Positions 22,327 through 30,891 of a stretch of DNA of 32,855 nucleotides are shown in pieces (positions within the stretch are counted from its first letter, which is position 1; every line of letters begins with the position of its first letter). The translations under genes were made by a program, and so were the position numbers. Under the pieces are notes generated by a model. The model worked only from the letters and a program-made list of their open reading frames with translations, was not told where the DNA came from and searched no databases. Where the stretch lies: assembly GCA_949293315.1 (NCBI GenBank), contig CASFCH010000052.1, positions 1 to 32,855 of the forward strand, in the 5' to 3' direction. This stretch comes from an uncultured Oscillospiraceae bacterium. GTDB taxonomy: Bacteria; Bacillota; Clostridia; Oscillospirales; Acutalibacteraceae.

Positions 22327-24168
22327 TCAGCCCGCCTGCTTGGAAAACTGGGAATTGTAGAGCTGTGCATAAAAACCGCCTTTGGCCATAAGCTCCTCAT
22401 GGCTGCCCTGCTCGACAATATCGCCGTCCCGCATGACAAGGATCAGATCCGCATCCCGGATGGTGGAAAGCCGGTGCGCAATGATAAAGCTGGTGCGGCC
22501 CTGCATGAGGGCATCCATCGCCTTCTGGATCCGCTCCTCCGTCCGGGTATCCACAGAGCTGGTCGCCTCGTCCAGAATGAGGATCTTCGGATCGGCGAGG
22601 ATGGCGCGCGCAATGGTCAGCAGCTGCTTCTGCCCCTGGGAGACGTTGGTCGCCTCCTCATTGAGCTCCATATGATATCCGCCCGGGAGTGTGCGGATGA
22701 AGTGGTCCACATGCGCCGCCTTGGCCGCCTGAATGACCTCCTCGTCCGTCGCGTCCAGCCGTCCGTAGCGGATATTCTCCATAATGGTGCCGTGGAACAG
22801 CCACGTGTCCTGAAGGACCATGCCGAACATCTCGCGCAGCTCATTGCGGTTAAAGTCCCGCAGATCGTGGCCGTCGACCCGGATGGAGCCGCCGTTTACA
22901 TCGTAAAAACGCATGAGGAGCTTGACCATGGTGGTCTTACCCGCGCCGGTCGGGCCGACGATGGCGATCTTCTGCCCCTCGCGGACCTGGGCGTTGAAGT
23001 CGTGGATGATGATCTTATCCGGATTGTATCCGAAACGGACATGGTCAAACGTCACATTGCCCTGCAGCCCCTCTACGGAAACCGGGTGCTCTACCGTCTG
23101 GTCCTCTTCCTCCTCGCTGAGGAATTCGAACACGCGCTCCGCAGCCGCGGCCGTGGACTGGAGCAGATTGGTCACCTGACCGATCTGCTGGATGGGCTGC
23201 GTAAAGCTGCGCACATACTGGATAAAGGACTGGATCCCGCCCACGGTCATGCTGCCGCGGATGGTCATATAGCTGCCGAAAATCGCCACCGCCACGTAGC
23301 CGAGGTTGCCGACGAACTGCATCAGCGGCATCATCGCGCCGGAGAGGAACTGGGACTTCCAGGCGGAGCGGTAGAGCTGGCCGTTCATCTGGTCAAATTC
23401 CTCGATGACCTGATCCTCCCCGTTGAAGACGCGGACCACGTTCTGCCCGGAAAAGACCTCCTCCACCTGGCCGTTGACATGGCCCAGATACGTCTGCTGG
23501 GCGCGGAAATATTTCTGGGACCGCTTGATGACCTGGGTGACAATAATCAGGGAGAGCGGGATCATCAGCAGCGCCAGCAGCGTCATCGGCACGCTGATGG
23601 TGAGCATCATGATAAATACGCCGATGAGCATGGTGACGGCGGTGATCAGCTGGGTCAGGCTCTGGTTCAGGCTCTGGCCGAGCGTATCCACATCGTTCGT
23701 GATGCGGGAGAGCACCTCGCCGTACGTGCGGGACTCAAAGTACTTCATGGGCATGCGGTTGATCTTCTCGGAGATCTCGCGCCGCATGTTGTAGCAGATG
23801 CGCTGGGTGATGGACGTCATCACCAGCCCCTGCGCAAAGGAGAGCACGGCGCTGACGATGTACATGCACATCAGCGTCAGCAGGATGGAGGCCACGCGCT
23901 CAAAGTTGATTCCTCCGCCGCCGGAAATCTTGCTCATGATGCCGTTGAAGATCTCGTCCGTCGCATTCCCGAGCACGCGGGGGCCGAGAATATTAAATAC
24001 CGTCCCGCCTACGGCGAAGATCAGGACAAAGAGAATCCCGATTTTATACTTGCCGATATAGGCGATCAGCTTTTTCATGGTGCCCTTAAAATCCCTGGCT
24101 TTTTCGCCGGTGCCCATCCGGCCGCCGGGCCCGTGCGGCATTCTGCGGGGTGCATGTGTCTCAGCCAT
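22327..24168 (-). CDS. ABC exporter half-transporter (permease-ATPase), second subunit
   Basis: 613 residues. The N-terminus is Pro/Gly/Arg-rich (~30 residues), then a six-helix type IV ABC membrane domain (about 35-345), then the ATPase: Walker A GPTGAGKTT, Q-loop MVLQDTWLF, signature NVSQGQKQLL (Gln for the usual Gly) and Walker B ILILDEATSSVD with the catalytic Glu. Its ATG overlaps the stop of the first ABC gene (ATGGCTGA), so the two are translationally coupled. With the partner encoded upstream it should form a heterodimeric multidrug-type exporter, where this subunit has the intact catalytic Glu. Transport substrate is not known. Confidence 0.92.
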   Translation of the reverse strand: MAETHAPRRMPHGPGGRMGTGEKARDFKGTMKKLIAYIGKYKIGILFVLIFAVGGTVFNILGPRVLGNATDEIFNGIMSKISGGGGINFERVASILLTLMCMYIVSAVLSFAQGLVMTSITQRICYNMRREISEKINRMPMKYFESRTYGEVLSRITNDVDTLGQSLNQSLTQLITAVTMLIGVFIMMLTISVPMTLLALLMIPLSLIIVTQVIKRSQKYFRAQQTYLGHVNGQVEEVFSGQNVVRVFNGEDQVIEEFDQMNGQLYRSAWKSQFLSGAMMPLMQFVGNLGYVAVAIFGSYMTIRGSMTVGGIQSFIQYVRSFTQPIQQIGQVTNLLQSTAAAAERVFEFLSEEEEDQTVEHPVSVEGLQGNVTFDHVRFGYNPDKIIIHDFNAQVREGQKIAIVGPTGAGKTTMVKLLMRFYDVNGGSIRVDGHDLRDFNRNELREMFGMVLQDTWLFHGTIMENIRYGRLDATDEEVIQAAKAAHVDHFIRTLPGGYHMELNEEATNVSQGQKQLLTIARAILADPKILILDEATSSVDTRTEERIQKAMDALMQGRTSFIIAHRLSTIRDADLILVMRDGDIVEQGSHEELMAKGGFYAQLYNSQFSKQAG

Positions 24169-26407
24169 TGAGCAACTCCTCCTTTGAAAGCTGTGAAAGT
24201 GCGATCTGCTGATAGATCTCGCAGTTTTCCATCAGCTCGCGGTGTGTTCCCCGTCCGACGATCTTCCCCTCGTCGAGGACGATGATCTGATCGGCATCGA
24301 GGATGGTGCTGATCCGCTGGGCCACGATCAGTACCGTCTTGCCGTCCGTCTCCTCCCGCAGCGCCTGACGCAGGGCTGCGTCCGTCTTAAAGTCGAGCGC
24401 GGAGAAGGAGTCGTCAAAGATATAGATCTCGGGGTCCACAGCAATGGCGCGCGCGATGGACAGGCGCTGCTTCTGCCCGCCGGAGACGTTCGTGCCGCCC
24501 TCGGAGATCTCTGCCTCGTACCCGTCCGGCTTGCTCTCGATAAACTCCGCTGCCTGCGCGATGGCGGCCGCCTTTTTCATCTCTCCGTCCGCAGCGGCGC
24601 GGTTGCCGTACTTGATATTGCTCTCGATCGTGCCGGAGAAGAGGATCCCCTTCTGCGGTACATAACCGAGCTTTGCGCGCAGGTCGTGCTGGCTGATCTT
24701 CCGCACATCCTGCCCGTCCACGAGCACTTTCCCCTGTGTCGCGTCATAAAAGCGCGGGATCAAATTGATCAGCGTGGACTTCCCGCTGCCGGTGCTCCCG
24801 ATAAAGGCCGTCGTCTGCCCCGGCCGGGCGACAAAGCTGATATCCGTCAGCACATCCTCATCCGCCCCCGGATACCGGAAGCTGACATTTTGGAATTCCA
24901 CATACCCCTTCTTCCGCGCATCGAACGGCTCCGCCGTCTGCGGATCACGGATCTCCGGCTGCGTCCCCAGCACCTCATTGATCCGCTTGAGGGAGACGGC
25001 GGCGCGCGGCAGCATGATCGACAGGGAGCAGATCAGCAGGAAAGACATGATGATCTGCATGGCGTACTGGATAAACGCCATCATGTCGCCAACCTGCATC
25101 GCGCCGGAATCGATGCCGTAGGCCCCGTTGTACACGATCAGGAGCGTCACGCCGTTCATGAGCAGCATCATCAGCGGCATCATCAGGCTCATCACCCGGT
25201 TGACAAAGAGCTGGGTTTTCATCAGATCGCGGTTCGCCCCGTCAAAGCGCTTTTCCTCGTGCTTCTGCGTACTGAAGGCACGGATCACGGGCAGACCGGT
25301 GAGGATCTCGCGCGTGACGCGGTTGAGGCGGTCGATCAGGTCCTGAAGCCTTTTAAACTTGGGCATCACAAACGCGAACAGGGCCGCCACCGTTATCATG
25401 ATGAGGACAACGGCGAGCGCCAGGATCCACGTCATGGAGCTGTTCGTCCCCACGACCTTGATCACGCCGCCCACCCCCATGATCGGCGCATAGCACACGA
25501 TTCGGATGAGCATGACAAGCATCAGCTGGATCTGCTGGATATCATTGGTGCTGCGCGTGATCAGGGATGCAGTGCTGAACCGATCCATCTCCGCGTTGGA
25601 GAAGGTGAGCACCTTGCGCAGTACGCCGCCGCGCAGGTCGCGCCCGAATCCGGCCGCTACGCGGGAGGCGACAAAACCCACCGCGATCGCCGCGGACATG
25701 CTCACCAGCGCGAGCAGGAGCATCTTGGCCCCCTCCACAAAGATATAGCGCGTCTGCATGCGGTCGGTATCCACACCAAGGGCCTGATATTCGTTCCGGA
25801 CATACAGGAGCGCGCTCTGCTCCACGATGCTCTCCGGGAGCTGGGAGAGCTTTTCATCCACGGCCCCCATCATCGCGGCGCGCTGTTCGTCCGGCAGACC
25901 GGCGAGCAGGGAGAGCAGATCCACATCCGCGCCGAGTTCGGGCATTTGGGCCGTCAGCTGGTTTTTGATCGTTTGAACATCCTCACTGTCACTGCGCAGC
26001 GTGTAGACGATCAGCATCGGTTTGCTGAGAATCTCGGAAAGCCTTTCAACAGTGTCCGCCTCTTCCGTATTGCGCAGGTAAAGCGTCTCGTTTTCCAGAG
26101 CGGGGTATTCTTCCCGCAGAGATTCATACGCCTCCCCCGTGAGCGAAGCACGGTCCGCCAGCCGATAATTGGACTGGAACATCTGCCGGTCATCCGCACT
26201 CATAAAGAGGGCCAGTTCCTCATAGGAAGATTCGCGGATCGCCTCGGGCGCCGCGTTTTCGATCCCCTGCTGCTGGATCCCGACATTGACGATGTCGGAC
26301 GTGTAGGACGGCAGGGCGAGATCGCTCATCGCCTGTACGATCAGCAGGCCGATCACAAGCAGGATCGGCACGATCGACTTTTTCAGATATTTGACTGTAT
26401 ACCGCAT
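24161..26407 (-). CDS. ABC exporter half-transporter with large extracellular insert
   Basis: 748 residues from the ATG at 26407 (AAAGGA 8 nt upstream). TM1 is at about 12-32, but TM2 does not begin until about 228, so roughly 190 residues rich in Glu, Asp and Gln sit outside the cell between them. The rest of the membrane domain and the ATPase are normal in length: Walker A GSTGSGKST, signature NVSGGQKQRL, Walker B IYIFDDSFSALD. Here Asp replaces the catalytic Glu, the mark of a degenerate site in heterodimeric exporters. It is the second gene in the marR operon, 23 nt after marR. The insert may bind substrate or surface partners. Confidence 0.9.
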   Translation of the reverse strand: MRYTVKYLKKSIVPILLVIGLLIVQAMSDLALPSYTSDIVNVGIQQQGIENAAPEAIRESSYEELALFMSADDRQMFQSNYRLADRASLTGEAYESLREEYPALENETLYLRNTEEADTVERLSEILSKPMLIVYTLRSDSEDVQTIKNQLTAQMPELGADVDLLSLLAGLPDEQRAAMMGAVDEKLSQLPESIVEQSALLYVRNEYQALGVDTDRMQTRYIFVEGAKMLLLALVSMSAAIAVGFVASRVAAGFGRDLRGGVLRKVLTFSNAEMDRFSTASLITRSTNDIQQIQLMLVMLIRIVCYAPIMGVGGVIKVVGTNSSMTWILALAVVLIMITVAALFAFVMPKFKRLQDLIDRLNRVTREILTGLPVIRAFSTQKHEEKRFDGANRDLMKTQLFVNRVMSLMMPLMMLLMNGVTLLIVYNGAYGIDSGAMQVGDMMAFIQYAMQIIMSFLLICSLSIMLPRAAVSLKRINEVLGTQPEIRDPQTAEPFDARKKGYVEFQNVSFRYPGADEDVLTDISFVARPGQTTAFIGSTGSGKSTLINLIPRFYDATQGKVLVDGQDVRKISQHDLRAKLGYVPQKGILFSGTIESNIKYGNRAAADGEMKKAAAIAQAAEFIESKPDGYEAEISEGGTNVSGGQKQRLSIARAIAVDPEIYIFDDSFSALDFKTDAALRQALREETDGKTVLIVAQRISTILDADQIIVLDEGKIVGRGTHRELMENCEIYQQIALSQLSKEELLNG

Positions 26408-26430
26408 CAAAATATTCCTTTCCTGAAAGA

Positions 26431-26925
26431 TCACGGGGATGCCTGCGGGCCGCCGCACATCCCGGGAGGCGATGCACAGGCCGCATCCATATTCTGCCGC
26501 ATCCGCTCTAACACGGAGCAGAAAACGGCCAGCTCCCCGCCGTCGATTCCCGCGATCAGGGCAGCGGAAATCCCCCGTACAACGGTCTGTACCCGTTCCG
26601 TCACATCGGTACCGGACGGCGTCAAAAAGATACGCAGCTTGCGCTTATCCCGCGCGTCCTGACAGCGTTCCACCAGCCCGGACCGCTCCATTTTATCGAG
26701 CATCACGGTCACCGTCGGGGATTTGATATGCAGGCGGCGGCTCAGCTCCGCCTGTGTGCACCCCCCATGGCTGTTCAGCGCCAGCAGCAGCGGGACCTGT
26801 CCCGGATGGACCCCCAGCTTTTCCAACCGCACAAAACAGCAGGAAAAGTAGCGGTGCGCCAGCTGCGGCAGCAGGACATAGAGCGGCTCCTGCGCGGCGG
26901 GCTCTTCCGGCGCCTTTTTGCACAC
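26431..26925 (-). CDS. MarR family transcriptional regulator
   Basis: 164 residues. The winged helix is at about 57-100: TQAELSRRLHIKSPTVTVML followed by DKMERSGLVERCQDARDKRKL, where the DxRxKR wing motif is clear. The GTG start at 26925 follows TAGGAGGGATATAC. It heads the operon with two ABC exporter genes. A 9-bp perfect inverted repeat (26941-26975) brackets its -10 box, so it most likely represses its own operon and is released by a ligand. The ligand is probably a substrate of the exporter (inference). Confidence 0.9.
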   Translation of the reverse strand: MCKKAPEEPAAQEPLYVLLPQLAHRYFSCCFVRLEKLGVHPGQVPLLLALNSHGGCTQAELSRRLHIKSPTVTVMLDKMERSGLVERCQDARDKRKLRIFLTPSGTDVTERVQTVVRGISAALIAGIDGGELAVFCSVLERMRQNMDAACASPPGMCGGPQASP

Positions 26926-26940
26926 GTATATCCCTCCTAA

Positions 26941-26975
26941 ATTGTTAGTGATTTAACTATTATAATACTAACAAT
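26941..26975. promoter_or_regulatory. Putative MarR operator
   Basis: ATTGTTAGT (26941-26949) and ACTAACAAT (26967-26975) are perfect inverted arms separated by 17 bp. One arm lies within the promoter spacer and the other just downstream of the start point, the classic position for autorepression. Confidence 0.7.
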
Positions 26976-26986
26976 CTGTTTTTCAA
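26959..26986 (-). promoter_or_regulatory. Promoter of the marR-ABC operon
   Basis: Minus strand: -35 TTGAAA (26981-26986), a 16-bp spacer and -10 TATAAT (26959-26964), overlapped by the operator arms. Confidence 0.75.
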
Positions 26987-27014
26987 CCCTCCGCGGCTAA
27001 AATTCACATTTCCT

Positions 27015-27134
27015 TTACAAAAGCGCCTTTTTCACATCATACAGACCGCAGAAAACGGGCGGAAGATCCTGCCAGTCTATTTTACCCACTGTTCCGGCCG
27101 CCAAGACAAAATATTCGTCCGACGGATCATCCAT
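27015..27134 (-). CDS. Possible 39-residue protein, unknown function
   Basis: ATG at 27134 to TAA at 27015, beginning MDDPSDEYFVLAAGTVGKID and ending in DVKKALL. GGAGG lies 12 nt upstream, a slightly long spacing. The residue mix looks protein-like. It sits between the terminator of the PDTGD surface protein gene and the marR promoter, with no clear promoter of its own. It could equally be a gene remnant or chance. Confidence 0.35.
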   Translation of the reverse strand: MDDPSDEYFVLAAGTVGKIDWQDLPPVFCGLYDVKKALL

Positions 27135-27157
27135 GCAGCATTTAATCCTCCAAAGAT

Positions 27158-27175
27158 AAAAAAGGCGCCGGCGCC
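27158..27175 (-). terminator. Terminator of the PDTGD surface protein gene
   Basis: The self-complementary block GGCGCCGGCGCC (27164-27175) is followed on the minus strand by TTTTTTATC. It lies about 35 nt beyond the stop. Confidence 0.7.
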
Positions 27176-27211
27176 CTTTCAGGAGCCGACACCAATATTG
27201 GGATCCTTCTC

Positions 27212-28972
27212 TTACTCTTTCCTGCGGCTGCGGGTCAAGATGACACAGCCGGCCGCAGCCAGCGCCAAAAGCGCCAGCCCGGAGACGAGCGCATCATCGC
27301 CGGTATCCGGAGCCTCCGGCGTCTCTGCGGGACTGGTATCCTCCTCTTTCAGGCCGTCGAGCGCCTCTTTCAGGCGCTGTGCGCGGGCGTCGATCTCATC
27401 CTGACGCAGGCGGTTCCAGCCCTCCTCAATGGCCTGACGCGCCGCAGCCTCGGCCTCCCGGAGCGCCGCGACGGATTCCTGCGTGTACGGCGTCAAATCC
27501 TCCGGGATCCGATCCAGCAGATCATCGATCTGTGTGAAATCGCCCGCCTTGGGGATCAGGCCGTCAATGGCCGCCTTCAGCTCGGCGGTATACGTATCCA
27601 CCAGTTCCTGATCCTTCATGGTGCAGGTGTACATGGCGTTGACCGTACGCAGCTTATCCTCTACCACCACACGGCTGTCATCCGTATAGCAGGTCAGATC
27701 CATCTCTTCCAGACGGGCAAGCTGCGCCTCCATCGCCGTGAAATCTGCAAACACTTTTTCAATTACGATGTCGCGAACCGTCAGATCATCTGTCACGGTA
27801 ATCGTGACGGGGGCGCCGTCCGCGGATTCAGCCGCCACATTTCCGGAAGCATCGTATACTTTGAATCCCTGGAACAGGGCCGTCCCCTGGCTCTGATCGT
27901 ACGTCACGGTAATCGTCACGCTGCTGCCGGAGCGGTAGACCGTGGTTCCGTCACGGTCCAGTACATCGTCTGCATCCGCGGGTTCAATTTTCACATTGAC
28001 GCCCGCCGGCGCCTGAATGGATACGGTGTGATATTCGTTTGCCGAAATCACTGCGGTATCCACCTCTTGCAGTTCGATATACCGATTTTCGGAATAGGTG
28101 GCCGAAACGATAATATAGGCGTTATAGTACCGTACGCCGTTCTCCTCGGAGTATCCGTCCGAGTAGATGACGAAGGTCGTCTCGCTTCCCCATCCCTCCG
28201 GGGGAGCAAAGATATTTTTAACAGTGACATCCTGTACCCATGCATCTTCGTCCAGACGGATCTTGAAGTCCACGCGCTCGCCGGAGGCTGCACGCGTCTT
28301 CGATACCGACACGGTATCCGGAAGCTGATTTCTGATTTCCATAGTCTCCGAAGCGTTCCCGACCGTCACCTTACAGGGCTGAGTTCCGCTCGCCTGATAG
28401 ATCGCCGATTCGCCGTACCGCACCTCATATGTCCCCGCAGCCAGTCCGGTGATCTCGCTCACGCCGCTGATATGGATCCATTCCTGTGATCCGGCAGCGC
28501 GGTAATCGTAGTGCTCCGTCGGATCAAGGCCCAGTATACGCCCGTCCGTATCCGATGCCGGTGCGGACCACAGATCGCCGGCTTTCAGGTCCTCATTGCG
28601 ATTGAGCTTCCCGCGCTCCCATACAAGATGATACCATACCGTTCTGCTGCCGTCCGCCGCCGTGACGGTAAAGCGGATATCATTGATGCCATAGCTCAGC
28701 GGCACCGTTATCCTGCCTTGCACGCCGTTGACGGTTGCCTGCGGATTGACCGTCTCGATCGTGACGCGGTCCCGGCTGGAACTCCTATACAGCAGTTCTG
28801 CGTAGTAAGGATCCTCCTGCGTGCCTGATCCGGTAAATTCGGGGTTATAAATAATAGCAACCCCGATGTTGTCATCAATATCGGCCGGCGAGGCCGCAAG
28901 CACAGCTGCCGGCAGCAGCACCACACCGAGCAATGCCATCAACAAGGCGGCCAGCCATTTTTTCCTTCCCAT
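27212..28972 (-). CDS. Secreted surface protein with PDTGD sorting tail
   Basis: 586 residues from the ATG at 28972, chosen for GGGAGG 7 nt upstream. The signal peptide (MGRKKWLAALLMALLGVVLL...AASP) ends near residue 28. Residues about 40-115 resemble a cadherin-like beta-sandwich (VTIETVNPQATVNGVQGRIT, ADGSRTVWYHLVW). Further beta-rich modules run to about 430. A helical FIVAR-like stretch (about 440-545) precedes the tail, PDTGD (555-559), a hydrophobic segment and RSRRKE. It should be covalently attached to the wall by a sortase that accepts PDTG-type signals, not seen in this window. Adhesion or glycan binding is plausible; no catalytic motif was seen. Confidence 0.8.
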   Translation of the reverse strand: MGRKKWLAALLMALLGVVLLPAAVLAASPADIDDNIGVAIIYNPEFTGSGTQEDPYYAELLYRSSSRDRVTIETVNPQATVNGVQGRITVPLSYGINDIRFTVTAADGSRTVWYHLVWERGKLNRNEDLKAGDLWSAPASDTDGRILGLDPTEHYDYRAAGSQEWIHISGVSEITGLAAGTYEVRYGESAIYQASGTQPCKVTVGNASETMEIRNQLPDTVSVSKTRAASGERVDFKIRLDEDAWVQDVTVKNIFAPPEGWGSETTFVIYSDGYSEENGVRYYNAYIIVSATYSENRYIELQEVDTAVISANEYHTVSIQAPAGVNVKIEPADADDVLDRDGTTVYRSGSSVTITVTYDQSQGTALFQGFKVYDASGNVAAESADGAPVTITVTDDLTVRDIVIEKVFADFTAMEAQLARLEEMDLTCYTDDSRVVVEDKLRTVNAMYTCTMKDQELVDTYTAELKAAIDGLIPKAGDFTQIDDLLDRIPEDLTPYTQESVAALREAEAAARQAIEEGWNRLRQDEIDARAQRLKEALDGLKEEDTSPAETPEAPDTGDDALVSGLALLALAAAGCVILTRSRRKE

Positions 28973-29063
28973 ACAAACGCCTCCCTCTTTCCCGCCGGAG
29001 AACCTGCCGCCGACCGGAGATTTCACTATTATAAGGAAATATTATCATATATCCAGAAAAAAA

Positions 29064-29393
29064 TCAATCAAAATGCCCATCTTTATCTTCTTGCGGCGGG
29101 AGGACTGTGTTCCTTTCTCCCTCCCGAAATGCCACCGGTCCCTCCTCTCTGTTCCCGGGATCGGACGGATCCTCACACTTTGCGGTCTGCCCTCCCCCGG
29201 GGATGCTCAGCAGCGCGCAGGCCGCCTCAATAAAGGCCGCAAAGGTATCCGCCAGATTGATATACAGCCGGTACAGCACCTCATAGGTCTCGTCTTCAAG
29301 CTGATCACAGGCCGCCAGATCGGCCTCATACCGGGATGAAAATCCACGGCAGATCCTGTTTGCCCGCTCTTTGAATTTTTCCTCTTTTGTCAC
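29064..29393 (-). CDS. Hypothetical 109-residue protein
   Basis: GTG start at 29393 with GGAAG 9 nt upstream and a near-consensus promoter at 29426-29454. The first ~70 residues are charged and helical (MTKEEKFKERANRICRGFSS and DETYEVLYRLYINLADTFAA); the C-terminal ~40 residues are Gly/Pro/Glu-rich and probably disordered. There is no signal peptide or membrane helix. It lies 91 nt upstream of the PDTGD surface protein gene on the same strand. I do not recognise a family. Confidence 0.55.
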   Translation of the reverse strand: MTKEEKFKERANRICRGFSSRYEADLAACDQLEDETYEVLYRLYINLADTFAAFIEAACALLSIPGGGQTAKCEDPSDPGNREEGPVAFREGERNTVLPPQEDKDGHFD

Positions 29394-29425
29394 GATTTAT
29401 CACTTCCGTTTTTTAAAGTGATTTA

Positions 29426-29454
29426 ATTATACAACATATTATGATTATTTTCAA
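29426..29454 (-). promoter_or_regulatory. Near-consensus promoter of the 109-residue protein gene
   Basis: Minus strand: -35 TTGAAA (29449-29454), a 17-bp spacer and -10 TATAAT (29426-29431), within an AT-rich stretch. It may also drive the downstream surface protein gene. Confidence 0.7.
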
Positions 29455-29463
29455 CAACAAATT

Positions 29464-29559
29464 TTAATTTTCTTCGTATCCTGCATTGAGCCAGCCACGG
29501 ATACCAGAAAACATATTTACTCCGTTGAAAAGAACTGCCCGATTGGTGTACGGATAGAA
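29464..29559 (-). pseudogene. Possible rhodanese C-terminal remnant
   Basis: A minus-strand frame ending at TAA 29464 reads NGVNMFSGIRGWLNAGYEEN, which resembles the end of rhodanese domains (GGIxAWxNAGYPV). It has no start, active-site Cys or upstream domain and runs back into the terminator of the M28 gene. A short chance match is possible. Confidence 0.25.
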
Positions 29560-29601
29560 AACGGCGGGGTGCCGCGGCCCGATGCCGCCGACTCCCCGCC
29601 G
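29556..29601 (-). terminator. Terminator of the M28 peptidase gene
   Basis: Minus strand: CGGCGGGG (29594-29601) pairs with CCCCGCCG (29562-29569); the interior also pairs (GCGGC/GCCGC). TTTTCTATC follows. Confidence 0.75.
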
Positions 29602-29622
29602 GTATTTTTCTGTATATTAAAT

Positions 29623-30864
29623 TTACTGCTTGGCGCCGTTATCAAACATTTCAAGCGCCTTGACGCTGACGGCAAAGCACCCCGCGAGCCCCTCAAGATT
29701 CATGTTGTCATAGGTGTCGCGGCGGGTATGATAGTAATTTTCCAGCTTATGGTTCAGCCCCGTCACACCTGTGGCACGGAAGCCCGCCTGCGCAAACGCC
29801 GCGGAATCCGTCGCCCCGCCCAGCGGCGGAACCCATCCCTTTTTACAGGGGATGCCCAGTTCTTTGGCCGCCTCCATGAACAGGTCGGAGACATCCTTAT
29901 CCGCCTTGACTGTGCCGTTGAGGTCGCGGTAGTTTGTCATCAGATACTTGGGATCGTGAATGGTGTCATAGGAGAAAATGAAGGTCGGCACATCGTCAAA
30001 TTCGCCCTGATGCTGCTCACACCAGGCCTTTGCTCCGCGAAGGCCCGCCTCCTCGGAACCGGAGAGGATCACGCCGATCTCCGTATTTTCAAATTCAATA
30101 CCGGCATCCTGCAGTTCCTTGAGAATGGCAATGCCCATATAGCAGCCGGAGAGATTGTCATTTGCACCGTCGACCACGCGCTTTTTGTTCCACATCCAGT
30201 AGAGGCCGATAATAAACGGCACAAAGACGAGGCCGCCCAGCGCGCACTTGCCAAGTGTGGTAGCGGGATCAAATCCGCCGAACACCAGCCCGTTTTGCGC
30301 AATGGTAATGATCGAGAGAATCAGGTAGTAAAACGCTCCGGCAAAGCCGAGCACCGCATGCCCCTCAAAACCGACGCCGCCCAGACGATAATTGACCGGC
30401 CATTCCCATGCCGCGTCCGGATGGCCGTTAAAAAAGATGCGGCGTTTGACCTCGCCCGTACATTTTTTCACCGCGGTCACATTATGCCCCGTCTTTTCCG
30501 GAAAGCAGCGGTCCACCAGCTTTTTATAGATGCCAAACTGCATCACACAGATAAAGAGCCCAATCACAATGAAAATAACGGAGAGCAGCGGAAAGAAGAA
30601 ATAGCACGCAATAGCCAGCAGTAAAAAAGTGAGCGTAAAATAGAGCCAGCCGTAAAAGGACCCAGGATTCTCCTTGAAGGGCTCCACATCGGCACGGTCA
30701 CAGCCGCAGTCCTCCCGGAGCACCTTGGCCATATACTCGCACGCCTGTTTCTCGCCCTCCGATCCGGGAGAACGCTTGGGCAAATCCTTGCAGATATGGG
30801 TAATTTCATCCACCATATACTGCGCCGCCTGATCCTTGCGATCGATAATTTTCCGCAAATCCAT
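29623..30864 (-). CDS. M28 family metallopeptidase with internal membrane segments
   Basis: 413 residues. M28-type zinc ligands are in order: NGHPDAAWEW (His148), DGANDNLSG (bridging Asp236), GSEEAGLRG (Glu271/272), FSYDT (Asp300) and ENYYHTRRDT (His379). Unusually, hydrophobic helices interrupt the fold: two at about 73-110 between the N-terminal helix and the first ligand, and two at about 170-190 and 206-225 between the first two ligands. The start has GAGAGGGG upstream. It is probably a membrane aminopeptidase; which face holds the active site is not clear. It is a single gene with its own terminator. Confidence 0.85.
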   Translation of the reverse strand: MDLRKIIDRKDQAAQYMVDEITHICKDLPKRSPGSEGEKQACEYMAKVLREDCGCDRADVEPFKENPGSFYGWLYFTLTFLLLAIACYFFFPLLSVIFIVIGLFICVMQFGIYKKLVDRCFPEKTGHNVTAVKKCTGEVKRRIFFNGHPDAAWEWPVNYRLGGVGFEGHAVLGFAGAFYYLILSIITIAQNGLVFGGFDPATTLGKCALGGLVFVPFIIGLYWMWNKKRVVDGANDNLSGCYMGIAILKELQDAGIEFENTEIGVILSGSEEAGLRGAKAWCEQHQGEFDDVPTFIFSYDTIHDPKYLMTNYRDLNGTVKADKDVSDLFMEAAKELGIPCKKGWVPPLGGATDSAAFAQAGFRATGVTGLNHKLENYYHTRRDTYDNMNLEGLAGCFAVSVKALEMFDNGAKQ

Positions 30865-30891
30865 AAATTTTCCCCTCTCTTTCTACAAGTT

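Noticed and set aside
20558-26662. Long plus-strand frames opposite the fucosidase and both ABC genes
   Set aside because: The minus-strand products carry full catalytic motifs; the opposite frames are low-complexity and His/Arg-rich, as expected for antisense readings.
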